Positions 54,763 through 63,893 of a stretch of 64,000 nt of DNA are shown here, one piece after another; positions within the stretch are counted from its first letter, which is position 1, and each line of letters starts with the position of its first letter. A program made the translations under genes and the position numbers. The DNA comes from CAYLHS01 sp964383535 (GTDB lineage: Bacteria; Actinomycetota; Acidimicrobiia; Spongiisociales; UBA4744). The stretch is taken from positions 27,374-91,373 of the forward strand of contig CAYLHS010000001.1 of the NCBI GenBank assembly GCA_964383535.1, given 5' to 3'. The notes below the pieces were generated by a model. That model saw only the letters and a list, made by a program, of their open reading frames with translations. It was not told the origin of the DNA and made no database searches.

Positions 54763-55259
54763 GCCGGTTGGGAGGCTGGTCACACCTCGCTCGGAGGTTC
54801 TTGGAGGTCCTCCGCGCCATGCCGCTGACCGAGGCACAGCGGAGTGAGGCTCGGTTGCTTCTTCGTTCCGACGGGGAAGCTGCGCTGTTCTTTGCCCAAC
54901 CTCCCGCGGACCAACAGCACGGGCTCGCCGCGGCCCGCCACGCTCCACTTGGGCTTCGTCGTGCCGCGCTGCTCCATGACATCGGAAAGCAGATGTCGGG
55001 ACTCGGGGTATGGGGACGGTCACTCGCGAGCGCTGCGGCGAAGCTGCACATTCCGGTACGAGGTCGGTTCGCTCAGTACCTCGCGCACGGCCCCATCGGG
55101 GCAGAGATGCTGGAGGCAGTAGGAGTCGAACAGGTCATCGTCGACTACGCCAGGTGCCACCATGCCGAAAGGCCGAAGAGCATCTCCCCTGAGGATTGGG
55201 CGCTTCTGGTGGAAGCGGATCGAAAAGCACGTCCGAACACCGGTTCCCCAATACGATGA
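54759..55259 (+). CDS. HD-domain phosphohydrolase
   Basis: 166 residues. RRAALLHDIGKQ carries the HD doublet; a histidine earlier (RHAPLG) and CHHAERP later complete a likely metal site. Family members hydrolyse phosphoester bonds of nucleotides or act in signalling. Coupled on both sides (ATGA with the protease, 4-bp overlap with scpA). Substrate unknown. Confidence 0.8.
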   Translation: MSRLGGWSHLARRFLEVLRAMPLTEAQRSEARLLLRSDGEAALFFAQPPADQQHGLAAARHAPLGLRRAALLHDIGKQMSGLGVWGRSLASAAAKLHIPVRGRFAQYLAHGPIGAEMLEAVGVEQVIVDYARCHHAERPKSISPEDWALLVEADRKARPNTGSPIR

Positions 55260-56035
55260 TGCCTACCGTGAGGACGCACGAAGTCAAGACAGCCGTGTTC
55301 GAAGGTCCGCTGGATCTGCTGCTCCAGCTGATCACGAGTCACCAGCTCGAGATCACCGCAGTCAGTCTCGTGGATCTGGTCGACGAGTACCTGGTGGTCA
55401 TCGGTGAGATGGAGCGCTTGGACCTGGAAGTCACCAGCGAGTTCGTGCTGATCGCGTCGACGCTCATCCAGCTCAAGGCTCGCCGTCTTCTCCCTACGTC
55501 GGATGGGTACGACCTCGATGAGGAGCTGGAGCTCATCGAAGAGCGAGACCGCCTCCTCTCTCGGCTCCTCGCGTGCGTGACATTCAAAGATGTCGCTGCG
55601 GTGATCGCCCACAGGATGGAGCAGTCAGACCGGTTCATGTCGCGGCCGTGGGGTGTCGACTTCGTTCTGCCCCTCCAGCCGGACACGCTCCCGCCAATCG
55701 ATGCGAGCAGGCTGGCACACCTAGCGACAGAGCTGTTCGAGTTGGCACGGGTCGAGCCCGACCTCGACCATCTCGACCTCGACCTGCCGTCGGTCGCCGA
55801 CGCCATGGCCGATCTTCGCAAACGCGTCACTGAGGAAGCGGAGGCGGACTTCTCTGACCTCGTTGCCCACACGGAGCGGCCGGTGGAGGTGATCGCCTAC
55901 TTCCTCGCATTGCTGGAACTCGCCCGGTGGGGGGTGGTCGAAGCCACGCAAAACGGCTGGCTGGCCGAGATTCGCGTGAGGGCGGCGGTCGTGGATCTGA
56001 CGATCGCAAGCGAGTGGGGTGAGAGTCGTGAGTGA
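55256..56035 (+). CDS. scpA: Segregation and condensation protein A
   Basis: 259 residues, kleisin. VFEGPLDLLLQLITSHQLEI at the start is diagnostic, followed by the SMC-binding helical domain, acidic linker, and a C-terminal winged helix. With ScpB it closes the SMC ring and organises the chromosome. ATG 55256 overlaps the HD gene; ATG 55259 is an alternative. Confidence 0.93.
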   Translation: MMPTVRTHEVKTAVFEGPLDLLLQLITSHQLEITAVSLVDLVDEYLVVIGEMERLDLEVTSEFVLIASTLIQLKARRLLPTSDGYDLDEELELIEERDRLLSRLLACVTFKDVAAVIAHRMEQSDRFMSRPWGVDFVLPLQPDTLPPIDASRLAHLATELFELARVEPDLDHLDLDLPSVADAMADLRKRVTEEAEADFSDLVAHTERPVEVIAYFLALLELARWGVVEATQNGWLAEIRVRAAVVDLTIASEWGESRE

Positions 56036-56591
56036 TGCCGAGCTCGTTCGCACGATCGAGGCGATTCTCTTTGTCGCAGAAGTGCCCGTGTCCAGAGAGC
56101 ATCTCGCAGAGGTGCTGGAGGTAGGAATCGACGATGCAGGTCGTGGGGTAGACCTGCTCCGAGCCTCTCTCGATGAGCGAGGCTCAGGGCTCCTCGTCCG
56201 GGAGACAGGCGGGGGTTGGCGCCTGTACACGCGACCGGAGACCCGCCCGTACCTCGAACGGCTCGCCACCTCGGAGTCATCCGCACGCCTTTCGAGTGCC
56301 GCGATGGAGGTGCTGTCGATCATCGCCTACCAGCAGCCCGTGTCCAAGGGGCAGATCGCCGAGATCCGCGGTGTCGACTCGGGCTCTGCGGTGCGGACAC
56401 TCGAGCGAAGAGGACTCATCCAAGAGCGCGAGCGGCTCTCCACACCCGGAAACCCCGCCCTCTACGAGACATCCCGCCTGTTTCTCGAGAAGGTGGGCAT
56501 CAATTCGCTCACCGAGCTCCCACCGCTCGCAGATCACGTGCCTCCATCGGCGGTCGTGGAATCGCTCGAGGAGAGCTTCCGCCCAGAATGA
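56028..56591 (+). CDS. scpB: Segregation and condensation protein B
   Basis: About 187 residues with two winged-helix domains: LVRTIEAILFVAEVPVSREHL and MEVLSIIAYQQPVSKGQIAE with SGSAVRTLERRGLI. It binds ScpA. GTG 56028 is favoured (GGGTGAG upstream, 8-bp overlap with scpA), GTG 56019 is possible. Confidence 0.93.
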   Translation: MSDAELVRTIEAILFVAEVPVSREHLAEVLEVGIDDAGRGVDLLRASLDERGSGLLVRETGGGWRLYTRPETRPYLERLATSESSARLSSAAMEVLSIIAYQQPVSKGQIAEIRGVDSGSAVRTLERRGLIQERERLSTPGNPALYETSRLFLEKVGINSLTELPPLADHVPPSAVVESLEESFRPE

Positions 56592-57304
56592 TCGAGCGCC
56601 TCCAGAAGCTCATCGCGCACTCAGGGCTCACCTCACGCCGAGGCGCCGAGGAGATGATCAGCGACGGCAGGGTGACCGTCGACGGCCGCCCCGCCCACCT
56701 CGGTCAGAAGATCGATCCTGAGACGGCTCAGGTCGAGGTCGACAATGTCCCGCTGCCGGTGGCCCCCGGCCTCGTCTACTACCTGCTCAACAAGCCACTC
56801 GACGTCGTCAGCACGGCGGACGACACTCACGGTCGCCCGACCGTCGTCGATCTCGTGTCATCCGAGACCCGTGTCTATCCGGTGGGTCGTCTCGACATCG
56901 ACTCGGAAGGCCTCATCCTGCTGACCAACGATGGGACGCTCACCGAGCGTCTCACCCACCCGAGATATGGTGCTCGGAAGACGTACCTGGTCCGTGTCGG
57001 TGGTCCCGCGACGAGGATGCACATCCGCCGCCTCCGTGAAGGCGTCGAACTCGACGACGGGGTGGCCCGTCCGGTATCCGTACGTGTCGTGGATCGCCTC
57101 GACTCGGAGGCCCTGATCGAGATCGTCATGGGCGAAGGTCGAAAGCGGGAAGTCCGACGCATGTGCGAGGCGGTTGGAATGCCGGTCGTGAGGCTCGTAC
57201 GCACGGCCATCGGTCCATTGACCGACCACACGCTGCGACCCGGTGAGAGCCGGAGGCTCGAGGTGGAAGAGGTGCGGCGTCTCTACGCTGCAACCGGACG
57301 ATGA
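56588..57304 (+). CDS. rluB: 23S rRNA pseudouridine synthase (RluB family)
   Basis: 238 residues. N-terminal S4 domain (RLQKLIAHSGLTSRRGAEEM), catalytic-Asp motif PVGRLDIDSEGLILLTNDG, and GEGRKREVRRMCEAVG. It isomerises a uridine in 23S rRNA. Coupled to scpB by ATGA and to the following fused gene by ATGA. Confidence 0.92.
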   Translation: MIERLQKLIAHSGLTSRRGAEEMISDGRVTVDGRPAHLGQKIDPETAQVEVDNVPLPVAPGLVYYLLNKPLDVVSTADDTHGRPTVVDLVSSETRVYPVGRLDIDSEGLILLTNDGTLTERLTHPRYGARKTYLVRVGGPATRMHIRRLREGVELDDGVARPVSVRVVDRLDSEALIEIVMGEGRKREVRRMCEAVGMPVVRLVRTAIGPLTDHTLRPGESRRLEVEEVRRLYAATGR

Positions 57305-59214
57305 CACGTCGTATCACACCCCGAAGGGCCGAGGGCACCGTCAAGGTGCCCGGCTCCCGCAGCGTCACGAACCGGGCCCTCGTCGTCTCTTCCCTGGCCG
57401 GGGGCATCAGCCGTCTCCGATCGGTTGCTGTCTGCGACGACTCCCGATCGATGGTCGACGGACTTCGGGCACTGGGGATCGATATCCGACCGGATGGAGA
57501 CGATCTCATCGTCGACTCGACGAGTGGTCTCGCTCGCAGCGGTGCCCGTATCTGGGCGCAGGCATCGGGAACGACTGCGCGATTCCTGACGGCCGTTGCA
57601 GCACTCTGCCGGACCAACGTGAGCATCGACGGGGAAGAACGCCTCAGAAACCGCCCCCTCGCTCCACTGACCCGCGCCCTGAGGGAGATGGGGGCCGACG
57701 TCGATGGAGACGCTCTCCCAATCATCATCGATGGGAGGAGGCTGGCAGGGGGGTCGGTATCCGTCGACGCCTCACTATCAAGCCAGTTCGTGTCGGCGCT
57801 GGCAATGATCGCCCCGGCGCTCGGCGACGGATTAGCGGTGTCATGGCATCAACTGGCATCACGACCGTTCGTCGAGGCCACGATCGAGGTCATGGGGGCC
57901 TTTGGTGTCACCCCGACCCTGGAGCGCCAAACACTGACGGTGAGAGCAGGGCAGCGCTATGCGCCCGGGGATTTGTCGGTGCCTCCTGACGTCGCGTTGG
58001 CCGTGTACCCCGCGCTTGCGGCCGCTGTCACTGGTGGCAGGGTAATGATGCCGCGCGTGGGCCGCGACCGACTCCAGCCCGATCTGATGGTTTTCGACGT
58101 CCTCGGGAGGATGGGGTGCGCCGTCGACTGGACTCCGGACGGCGTATCGATCCAGGGTCCTGCCGAACTGAAGGCCGTCGACGTGGACATGGGAGATGCC
58201 CCCGATGGGGCTCTCGTCGTCGCCGTTGCCGCAGCGTTCGCCATGGGTGCTTCACGGATCTCGGGTTTGGGCACACTCGCCTTCAAGGAGAGTGACCGGT
58301 TCTCGGGCATCGTTGAGGGGCTGCGAGCCCTCGGAGCGCGGGTAGAACCAACAGACGATGCGATGGTCGTCATCGGTGGAATCAGGCATGGAGACGCCGT
58401 TGACGCACACGACGACCATCGCATGGCGATGGTGTTCTCGGTCGCAGGTCTCGCGCAGGAGGGCATCAGCGTGGTAGGAGACAGGAGTGTCACCAAGACG
58501 TGGCCGGACTTCTATCGGGATATGACGGCTCTCGTGGGAGACGGCTGGGCGATCGAGGTCGCAACGCCGACGGCTAGGGTCTCGGGCGCCATGGACGTGA
58601 TTGCGATCGATGGGCCCGGGGGGTCCGGGAAGACGACGGTCAGCAAGGCGCTCGCCAGCGCCTTGGGTGTCGCACATCTCGACACGGGAGCGTTCTACCG
58701 CGCCATCACCCTCGAAGCCCTTCGACGCGGTGCCGAAGGAGAAGCACTCGCAGAGCTGGCCCGTGTGGTCGATGTGCGCTACGAGGACGGCAACGTCTTC
58801 CTAGCTTCGGAGGACGTCTCCAACGAGATCAGGGGCGACGCAGTCGATCGCCACGTCTCCGCTGTGAGTGCCGTACCGTCGGTTCGGAGAGAAATGGTGC
58901 GCCGCCAGCAGGAGTGGGTCGCCGACCACGGCGGCAGGGCCGTAGTCGAGGGACGCGACATCGGCACGGTCGTGTTTCCGAACGCCCGCCTGAAAGTGTT
59001 CCTCATTGCTCGGCCCGAGGTACGCGCCCGCCGGCGAGCACGTGACATGCCGGACACCGGAGTCGACTCCGTCGAGAAGGAGCTGAGGCGACGCGACGAA
59101 CTCGACTCATCTCGGGCGACTTCACCCCTCGCTCCGGCAGAGGACGCTGTCGTTCTGGACACATCCGATCTCAGCGTCGAGCAGGTCGTCGCCACGATCG
59201 TGTCGATGCTCTAG
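57301..59214 (+). CDS. aroA-cmk: Fused EPSP synthase and cytidylate kinase
   Basis: 637 residues in one uninterrupted frame. Residues 1 to about 428 are 3-phosphoshikimate 1-carboxyvinyltransferase: PGSRSVTNRAL, SSQFVSALAM, catalytic Asp in DAPDGAL, FKESDR and DDHRMAM. The usual first-motif lysine (PGSK) is Arg20. From Met431 a full cytidylate kinase follows: AIDGPGGSGKTT (P-loop), LDTGAFYRAI and VEGRDIGTVVFPNA. Thus one polypeptide serves shikimate and pyrimidine pathways. ATG 58591 could be an internal start for free Cmk. ATG 57301 overlaps rluB. Confidence 0.93.
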   Translation: MTRRITPRRAEGTVKVPGSRSVTNRALVVSSLAGGISRLRSVAVCDDSRSMVDGLRALGIDIRPDGDDLIVDSTSGLARSGARIWAQASGTTARFLTAVAALCRTNVSIDGEERLRNRPLAPLTRALREMGADVDGDALPIIIDGRRLAGGSVSVDASLSSQFVSALAMIAPALGDGLAVSWHQLASRPFVEATIEVMGAFGVTPTLERQTLTVRAGQRYAPGDLSVPPDVALAVYPALAAAVTGGRVMMPRVGRDRLQPDLMVFDVLGRMGCAVDWTPDGVSIQGPAELKAVDVDMGDAPDGALVVAVAAAFAMGASRISGLGTLAFKESDRFSGIVEGLRALGARVEPTDDAMVVIGGIRHGDAVDAHDDHRMAMVFSVAGLAQEGISVVGDRSVTKTWPDFYRDMTALVGDGWAIEVATPTARVSGAMDVIAIDGPGGSGKTTVSKALASALGVAHLDTGAFYRAITLEALRRGAEGEALAELARVVDVRYEDGNVFLASEDVSNEIRGDAVDRHVSAVSAVPSVRREMVRRQQEWVADHGGRAVVEGRDIGTVVFPNARLKVFLIARPEVRARRRARDMPDTGVDSVEKELRRRDELDSSRATSPLAPAEDAVVLDTSDLSVEQVVATIVSML

Positions 59215-59291
59215 TCGACCTCGCGTTTCTCGGTTGTGGGCCGCGAGGTCCCGGTGAGACTGTTGTCGTGCGGTACCTTGTTGAGCGGCTG

Positions 59292-60347
59292 TCAGTTGTC
59301 AGTTGTCCGCAAGTCCGCGAGTGCTTCCGCAGCGGTCCAGGATCGATCGTTCTGAAGCGGACCCGATTGGCCAGGGCGTCGAGACCCGAACCCTCCTTCG
59401 ACTGCCGCTTGGAGGGCCGTCAGGAACCCTCGCAGCTGCCGTGGAAGCGGGAAGTACTCGTCCTCGTCGGTGACCGAGAGCAGCCGATAGCCGTAGCGGG
59501 GACCGACGCGCTCGATGACCTCCTGCACGAGATGATCGGGGGCAGAGGCGCCCGCTGTCACACCAACGACCCCGGCACCTTCGAGCCACTCGTCTTGGAT
59601 CTGCGACGCCGTATCGACGCGATGGGTCGGGGTTCCCTCGCGCCGGGCGACTCGCACGAGGGCTTGCGTGTTGGAGCTGCTCGCCGAACCGACGACGAGG
59701 ATGACGTCGGATTTGCCGGCGAGAGCCGTGACGGCCTCCTGTCTGTTCGTGGTGGCATAGCAGAGGTCACTCCGGCGAGCGGTGTGGAGACCTGCAAACC
59801 GGTCTTCTGCAGACTCGAGCACCGCCTCCCACTCGTGGAGGCCGAGCGTCGTCTGTGCCAGGAGCGCGACCTTCGAGGGATCGCGGGGTCTGAACTCCGT
59901 GAGTGGTCGGCTGGGTTCGACGAGGTGGATCGCATCGGGAGCAACCGCGACCGTTCCAGTCGCCTCATCGTGACCTTCGTGGCCGACGTAGACGATGTCG
60001 TAGCCCTGCTGGGACATCCGCTTGACCTCGTGATGCACCTTCGTCACGAGCGGGCACACCGCGTCGATGACCACCCCGGCGCGCTCTCCGGCGGCAGCCA
60101 CCACGGCAGGGGCGGATCCGTGCGCGGAGAGCATGAGTGGCGAGCCGACCGGCACAGACTCGATGTCGTCGACGAACACGACGCCCATGTCTTCGAAGGC
60201 ACCCACGACCCATTGGTTGTGGACGATTTCGTGGTAGCAGTACACGGGGGGGTCGAAGACTCTCACCATCCAGGTGAGTGCCTTGATCGCCATCTCGACA
60301 CCGGCACAAAAGCCGCGTGGTTCGGCAAGGAGTACCCGATCGACCAT
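59292..60347 (-). CDS. ispH: 4-hydroxy-3-methylbut-2-enyl diphosphate reductase
   Basis: 351 residues. Three cluster cysteines: EPRGFCAGV, DAVCPLV and SDLCYATTNRQ; conserved histidines in YHEIVHNQ and SAHGSAP. Last step of the MEP isoprenoid pathway. ATG 60347 is set by MVDRVLLAEPRGFC and by TACTCT 7 nt upstream; the frame is open 35 codons more without homology-like sequence. It is inserted on the opposite strand between cmk and der. Confidence 0.95.
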   Translation of the reverse strand: MVDRVLLAEPRGFCAGVEMAIKALTWMVRVFDPPVYCYHEIVHNQWVVGAFEDMGVVFVDDIESVPVGSPLMLSAHGSAPAVVAAAGERAGVVIDAVCPLVTKVHHEVKRMSQQGYDIVYVGHEGHDEATGTVAVAPDAIHLVEPSRPLTEFRPRDPSKVALLAQTTLGLHEWEAVLESAEDRFAGLHTARRSDLCYATTNRQEAVTALAGKSDVILVVGSASSSNTQALVRVARREGTPTHRVDTASQIQDEWLEGAGVVGVTAGASAPDHLVQEVIERVGPRYGYRLLSVTDEDEYFPLPRQLRGFLTALQAAVEGGFGSRRPGQSGPLQNDRSWTAAEALADLRTTDN

Positions 60348-60354
60348 CGACAGA

Positions 60355-60360
60355 AGAGTA
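60355..60360 (-). promoter_or_regulatory. -10 box TACTCT, leaderless promoter of ispH
   Basis: Minus-strand TACTCT lies 7 nt before ATG 60347 with no ribosome-binding site. The 169-bp gap to the divergent der gene shows no other clear element. Confidence 0.5.
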
Positions 60361-60516
60361 GTGGGGTGGAGGGATTGCGAAGCAGGGTAGAGGCCCGTGC
60401 GGCCACTCCTGACTCGCGTGCGGGCACCTCGAGCCATCCTCATTCTCCGCACTCCAAGAGCCCCCGAGCCGGGTCGCGTCGCGAGCCTGACTACCGTTCA
60501 ACCTCATGGGAGCACA

Positions 60517-61827
60517 GTGAGCAGAACGCCCGTGGTGGCTGTCGTCGGCCGACCGAACGTCGGCAAGTCGAGTCTCGTGAACCGAATCCTCGGTCGGCGT
60601 GTCGCCGTCGTGGACGAACGTCCGGGCGTGACCAGAGACAGGCGCGAGTTTGTTGCCGACTGGGCAGGTCACGACTTCCTCATCGTCGACACCGGTGGGT
60701 GGGAAGTGTCACCACAGGAGGAACTCGTCGCGGCGATCTCTGAGCAGGCAGAGGCAGCCCTCGGGTCGGCGGATGTGGTGCTCTTCGTCGTCGATGCGAC
60801 CGCCGGGGTCTCCGAAGACGATGCGCGGGTGGCGAGGCTCCTTCGCGAAGCCCCGGTACTGCTCGTCGCGAACAAGGTGGACGGGGTTGGCCAGGAGCCG
60901 GACGTCCCCGATCTGTGGCAGCTCGGGTTGGGCGAACCCGTTCCTGTGTCGGCACTCCACGGCAGAGGCGTCGGGGACCTCCTGGACAAGATCGTCGCCC
61001 GCTTGCCCGAGGCGTTCGAAGTGACCAGCGAGGAACTGAGGAAGCTTGCGATCATCGGACGTCCAAACGTCGGGAAGTCCACGCTCCTGAACCGACTTGT
61101 GCGGGAGGACCGGGTGCTGGTTTCCCCGGTGCCGGGGACGACCAGGGATCCGATCGATGTGGTTGCGACGATCGGGGAGACGAGATACCGGGTGGTTGAC
61201 ACTGCGGGGATTCGCAGGGCACCCAAGGTGAAGGACTCCGCCGACTACTACTCGGTGCTGAGAGCCAGGGGGGCGCTCGCCGAGGCCGACGTCGCATTGC
61301 TCCTGGTGGACGGCGCCGACCAGATCGTGCAGCAGGATCAGCGTATCGCCGAAGCAGTAGTGGAATCGGGTGCCGGCCTGATCGTGCTCGTGAACAAGTG
61401 GGATGTCCCCAGCAGAGACGACAGAGAGACCATCACTGTCGATGTGACAGATCGGCTGGGTTTCGTCGGATGGGCGCCGATGCTCCGCGTGTCGGCACTC
61501 ACCGGAAGGGGCCTTCATCGATTGGGGCCGGCATTGGACGAGGTCTTCGAGTCTCGTACGACACGCGTCTCAACCGGGGTGTTGAACCGGCTCGTTCGAG
61601 AGTGGCAGGAGGCACACCCGGCTCCCACTCGGAAGGGTCGGCGTCCGCGGATTCTGTACGCCGTGCAGGCAGGCATCGAACCGCCGACGTTCATCTTGTT
61701 CGTCGGGGGAGGCGAGCTCGATCAAAGCTACCTGCGGTATCTCGAGCGGAAGCTCAGGGAGGAGTTCCCGTTCATAGGGACACCGGTGCGCTTGGTCGCC
61801 AGACGTAGGAAGCCGCCACCGAGGTAG
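60517..61827 (+). CDS. der: Ribosome-associated GTPase Der (EngA)
   Basis: 436 residues, tandem G domains: first P-loop GRPNVGKSSLVN, DTGGW and NKVD; second GRPNVGKSTLLN, DTAGI and NKWD; then a KH-like C-terminal domain. Needed for 50S assembly. GTG 60517 has GGGAG 4-5 nt upstream and gives the normal start (RTPVVAVVGRPN). Order cmk-der is conserved. Confidence 0.95.
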   Translation: MSRTPVVAVVGRPNVGKSSLVNRILGRRVAVVDERPGVTRDRREFVADWAGHDFLIVDTGGWEVSPQEELVAAISEQAEAALGSADVVLFVVDATAGVSEDDARVARLLREAPVLLVANKVDGVGQEPDVPDLWQLGLGEPVPVSALHGRGVGDLLDKIVARLPEAFEVTSEELRKLAIIGRPNVGKSTLLNRLVREDRVLVSPVPGTTRDPIDVVATIGETRYRVVDTAGIRRAPKVKDSADYYSVLRARGALAEADVALLLVDGADQIVQQDQRIAEAVVESGAGLIVLVNKWDVPSRDDRETITVDVTDRLGFVGWAPMLRVSALTGRGLHRLGPALDEVFESRTTRVSTGVLNRLVREWQEAHPAPTRKGRRPRILYAVQAGIEPPTFILFVGGGELDQSYLRYLERKLREEFPFIGTPVRLVARRRKPPPR

Positions 61828-61856
61828 CATCCGCCCCGGACTCACGAAAGGGCACA

Positions 61857-63221
61857 ATGCGTACGGTCTACGCACTTTCAGGTGGTGTGTCCAAGTTCGC
61901 CAAGGCTCGTCCGGACAAGACGTTCCAAGCGGTGATCAAAGAGGCATACGACGATGCCATCACCGACCTTGGACTCGACTTCAGGACGTTCACGTCGTTG
62001 GCGGACGGATCCGTCGCCTCATACTTCTCCGACCACTTCAGCAGGCAGCTGATGGCCGGAATCATGGCGCAGGACTACCTCGGCCTCGTTCCCAAACCCG
62101 GACACCGGGTCGAGGGTGGTGGGGCAACGGGCGGTCTCTGTTTCCAGGAAGCATGGAAATCGGTCGCTTCGGGACACATGGACGTGTGTGTCGCCTACGG
62201 CTTCGAAACGATGAGCCATGTCGAGACGTGGAAAGGAAACGAGTTCATCGCCCTGGCGTCGGACGTGTCATGGGACTACCCGGTAGGAGGCTTCTATTCG
62301 GGGTACTACGCGATGATGGTCACCCGCCACATGAAGGAGTTTGGAACCACCCCTGAGCAGATGGCGGCCGTGTCGGTGAAGAACCACCGCAACGCGTACC
62401 ACAACCCGTACGCGCAGAAGCGCAATCGGTACACGATCGAGGATGTCCGCAACGCGCCCATGGTCGCCTGGCCGCTGACCAGACTCGATATCTGCGTCAT
62501 GTCGGATGGCGCGGCGGTCACGGTGCTCGCCTCGGAGGAAGGACTCGAGAAACTGGAGGCAGCCGGCGCGAACGTTGCTCGCCCTTTGGTGAAGATCACG
62601 GGCATCGGTCGAGGCACGGACGCGATGCGGATGTCTGACCGACCCCACGTCGACTACGAAACGTTCATTCGCGACTACGCGACGGAACAGGAGAAGTCAT
62701 CCGAGGAGACACGCGCCTACTACAAGGCCCTGTGGGACCGCGGCACCCGCTATCCGGGGGTGCACTCATTCCGGGCCGGCCGCACGGCAGGGAACATGGC
62801 TTACAAACAGGCAGGGGTCAGTGATCCGTTGGCAGAGCTTGACTTCGTGGAACTGCACGACGCCTACACATCGTCTGAGATTCAGACCTACGAGGACATG
62901 GGCCTCTGCCGATATGGGGAGGGCGGTGCCTTCGCCGCATCGGGGAAAGCGTTCCTGCCGGGCATCGACTACGGCCTCGACCTTCCCGACGATCCGATCA
63001 CGCCGGTCAACCCGTCCGGTGGGCTGATCGCGTGCGGCCATCCCGTCGGCGCAACCGGTCTCATGCAGGGCGTGTTCGCCATCTGGCAGCTGCAAGGTTC
63101 CATCGGTGAGCACTTCGGAGACTCCAAACTCCAGGTTGCCGATGCCAAGCGAGGAGCCATTCACTCCCATGCAGGCACGGGTACCTATGTAACTGTGAGC
63201 GTGCTCGAGAGGGAGGAGTGA
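61857..63221 (+). CDS. Thiolase-superfamily protein lacking the usual nucleophile (SCP2/Ltp-like)
   Basis: 454 residues, thiolase fold. In SCP2-type thiolases the nucleophilic Cys precedes an A-T/S-G; here the aligned segment is VEGGGATGGLCFQEA, so Gly89 replaces Cys and the only nearby cysteine is Cys95. His334 (ELHDAYTSS), Cys393 and His395 (IACGHPVGATG) remain. With the DUF35 partner next door this resembles the Ltp2-type acyl-CoA retro-aldolases/lyases more than true acetyl-CoA acetyltransferases. ATG is preceded by GAAAGGG. Substrate unknown. Confidence 0.78.
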   Translation: MRTVYALSGGVSKFAKARPDKTFQAVIKEAYDDAITDLGLDFRTFTSLADGSVASYFSDHFSRQLMAGIMAQDYLGLVPKPGHRVEGGGATGGLCFQEAWKSVASGHMDVCVAYGFETMSHVETWKGNEFIALASDVSWDYPVGGFYSGYYAMMVTRHMKEFGTTPEQMAAVSVKNHRNAYHNPYAQKRNRYTIEDVRNAPMVAWPLTRLDICVMSDGAAVTVLASEEGLEKLEAAGANVARPLVKITGIGRGTDAMRMSDRPHVDYETFIRDYATEQEKSSEETRAYYKALWDRGTRYPGVHSFRAGRTAGNMAYKQAGVSDPLAELDFVELHDAYTSSEIQTYEDMGLCRYGEGGAFAASGKAFLPGIDYGLDLPDDPITPVNPSGGLIACGHPVGATGLMQGVFAIWQLQGSIGEHFGDSKLQVADAKRGAIHSHAGTGTYVTVSVLEREE

Positions 63222-63222
63222 C

Positions 63223-63768
63223 ATGACGAAGCTTCCAGACCGTCGAGACGACACCCTCGGGGGCTACGTCGTTCACGGCGTTCCGTTCCCTGTCGAGACC
63301 GACCCGGATGCGTTGGCATTCCTCAAGAGGATGGCTCCGCTCCAGATCGAGCAGGACTATGCCATCACCTACCTGCACTCCTACGGGCAGGACAGTCCGT
63401 GGTTCGCAGGAGTGACCAACAAGAAGCTCCTCGCGAGTCAAGACCCCGAGTCGGGGTACACCTATGCGACTCCACGCGGGCACGACATGTACTCGGGCGA
63501 GGAGACGAACTGGATCGACATCACCAACCGCACCGCCAGGATCCACGCATTCACGGTCTGCTACTTCGGCTCGGAGGAGTTCCTACCCGAGACGCCATTC
63601 GTTCTCGCGCTCGTCGAGTACGACGGAGTGGACACGCTCTTTCTCACCAGGATCATGGGTGTCGACCTGGACGACGTGTCACTCGACTGGATCGGTAGGG
63701 AAGTCACCCCCCGCTTCCTCCGCAACAGCAAGCTGAAGCCAACGGACGTGTACTTCGTGCCTGCATAA
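63223..63768 (+). CDS. DUF35/OB-fold protein without zinc ribbon
   Basis: 181 residues. It begins with an N-terminal helix region and ends in an OB-fold (RIHAFTVCYFGSEEF, FVLALVEYDGVDTLFLTRIM) as in DUF35 proteins that bridge or hold acyl-CoA for thiolase-like partners. In the rubredoxin-like part (KKLLASQDPESGYTYATPRG) none of the four usual cysteines is present. ATG follows GGGAGGAG and starts 1 bp after the thiolase-like stop, so the two are co-expressed. Confidence 0.75.
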   Translation: MTKLPDRRDDTLGGYVVHGVPFPVETDPDALAFLKRMAPLQIEQDYAITYLHSYGQDSPWFAGVTNKKLLASQDPESGYTYATPRGHDMYSGEETNWIDITNRTARIHAFTVCYFGSEEFLPETPFVLALVEYDGVDTLFLTRIMGVDLDDVSLDWIGREVTPRFLRNSKLKPTDVYFVPA

Positions 63769-63877
63769 CCGGTGAGAGCCTGTCGGACTGTCGGCGCGGT
63801 GACCGGCGTCTGCAACGTGTGCAGGGCATCGCGTTGGTGATCTGCCGCTGGACGCATGAGGCGCGCCCGCGCGCGGG

Positions 63878-63883
63878 TAACAT
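63878..63883 (+). promoter_or_regulatory. -10 box TAACAT before tRNA-Pro
   Basis: TAACAT lies 10 nt before the first tRNA base and directly after the 12-nt palindrome CCCGCGCGCGGG. A -35 match is not evident. Confidence 0.4.
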
Positions 63884-63893
63884 GCGGAGCCTT

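Noticed and set aside
63772..63893. Small RNA or attachment site before the tRNA
   Set aside because: Only a short CTGCA/TGCAG stem and a GC palindrome are visible; not enough for a call.
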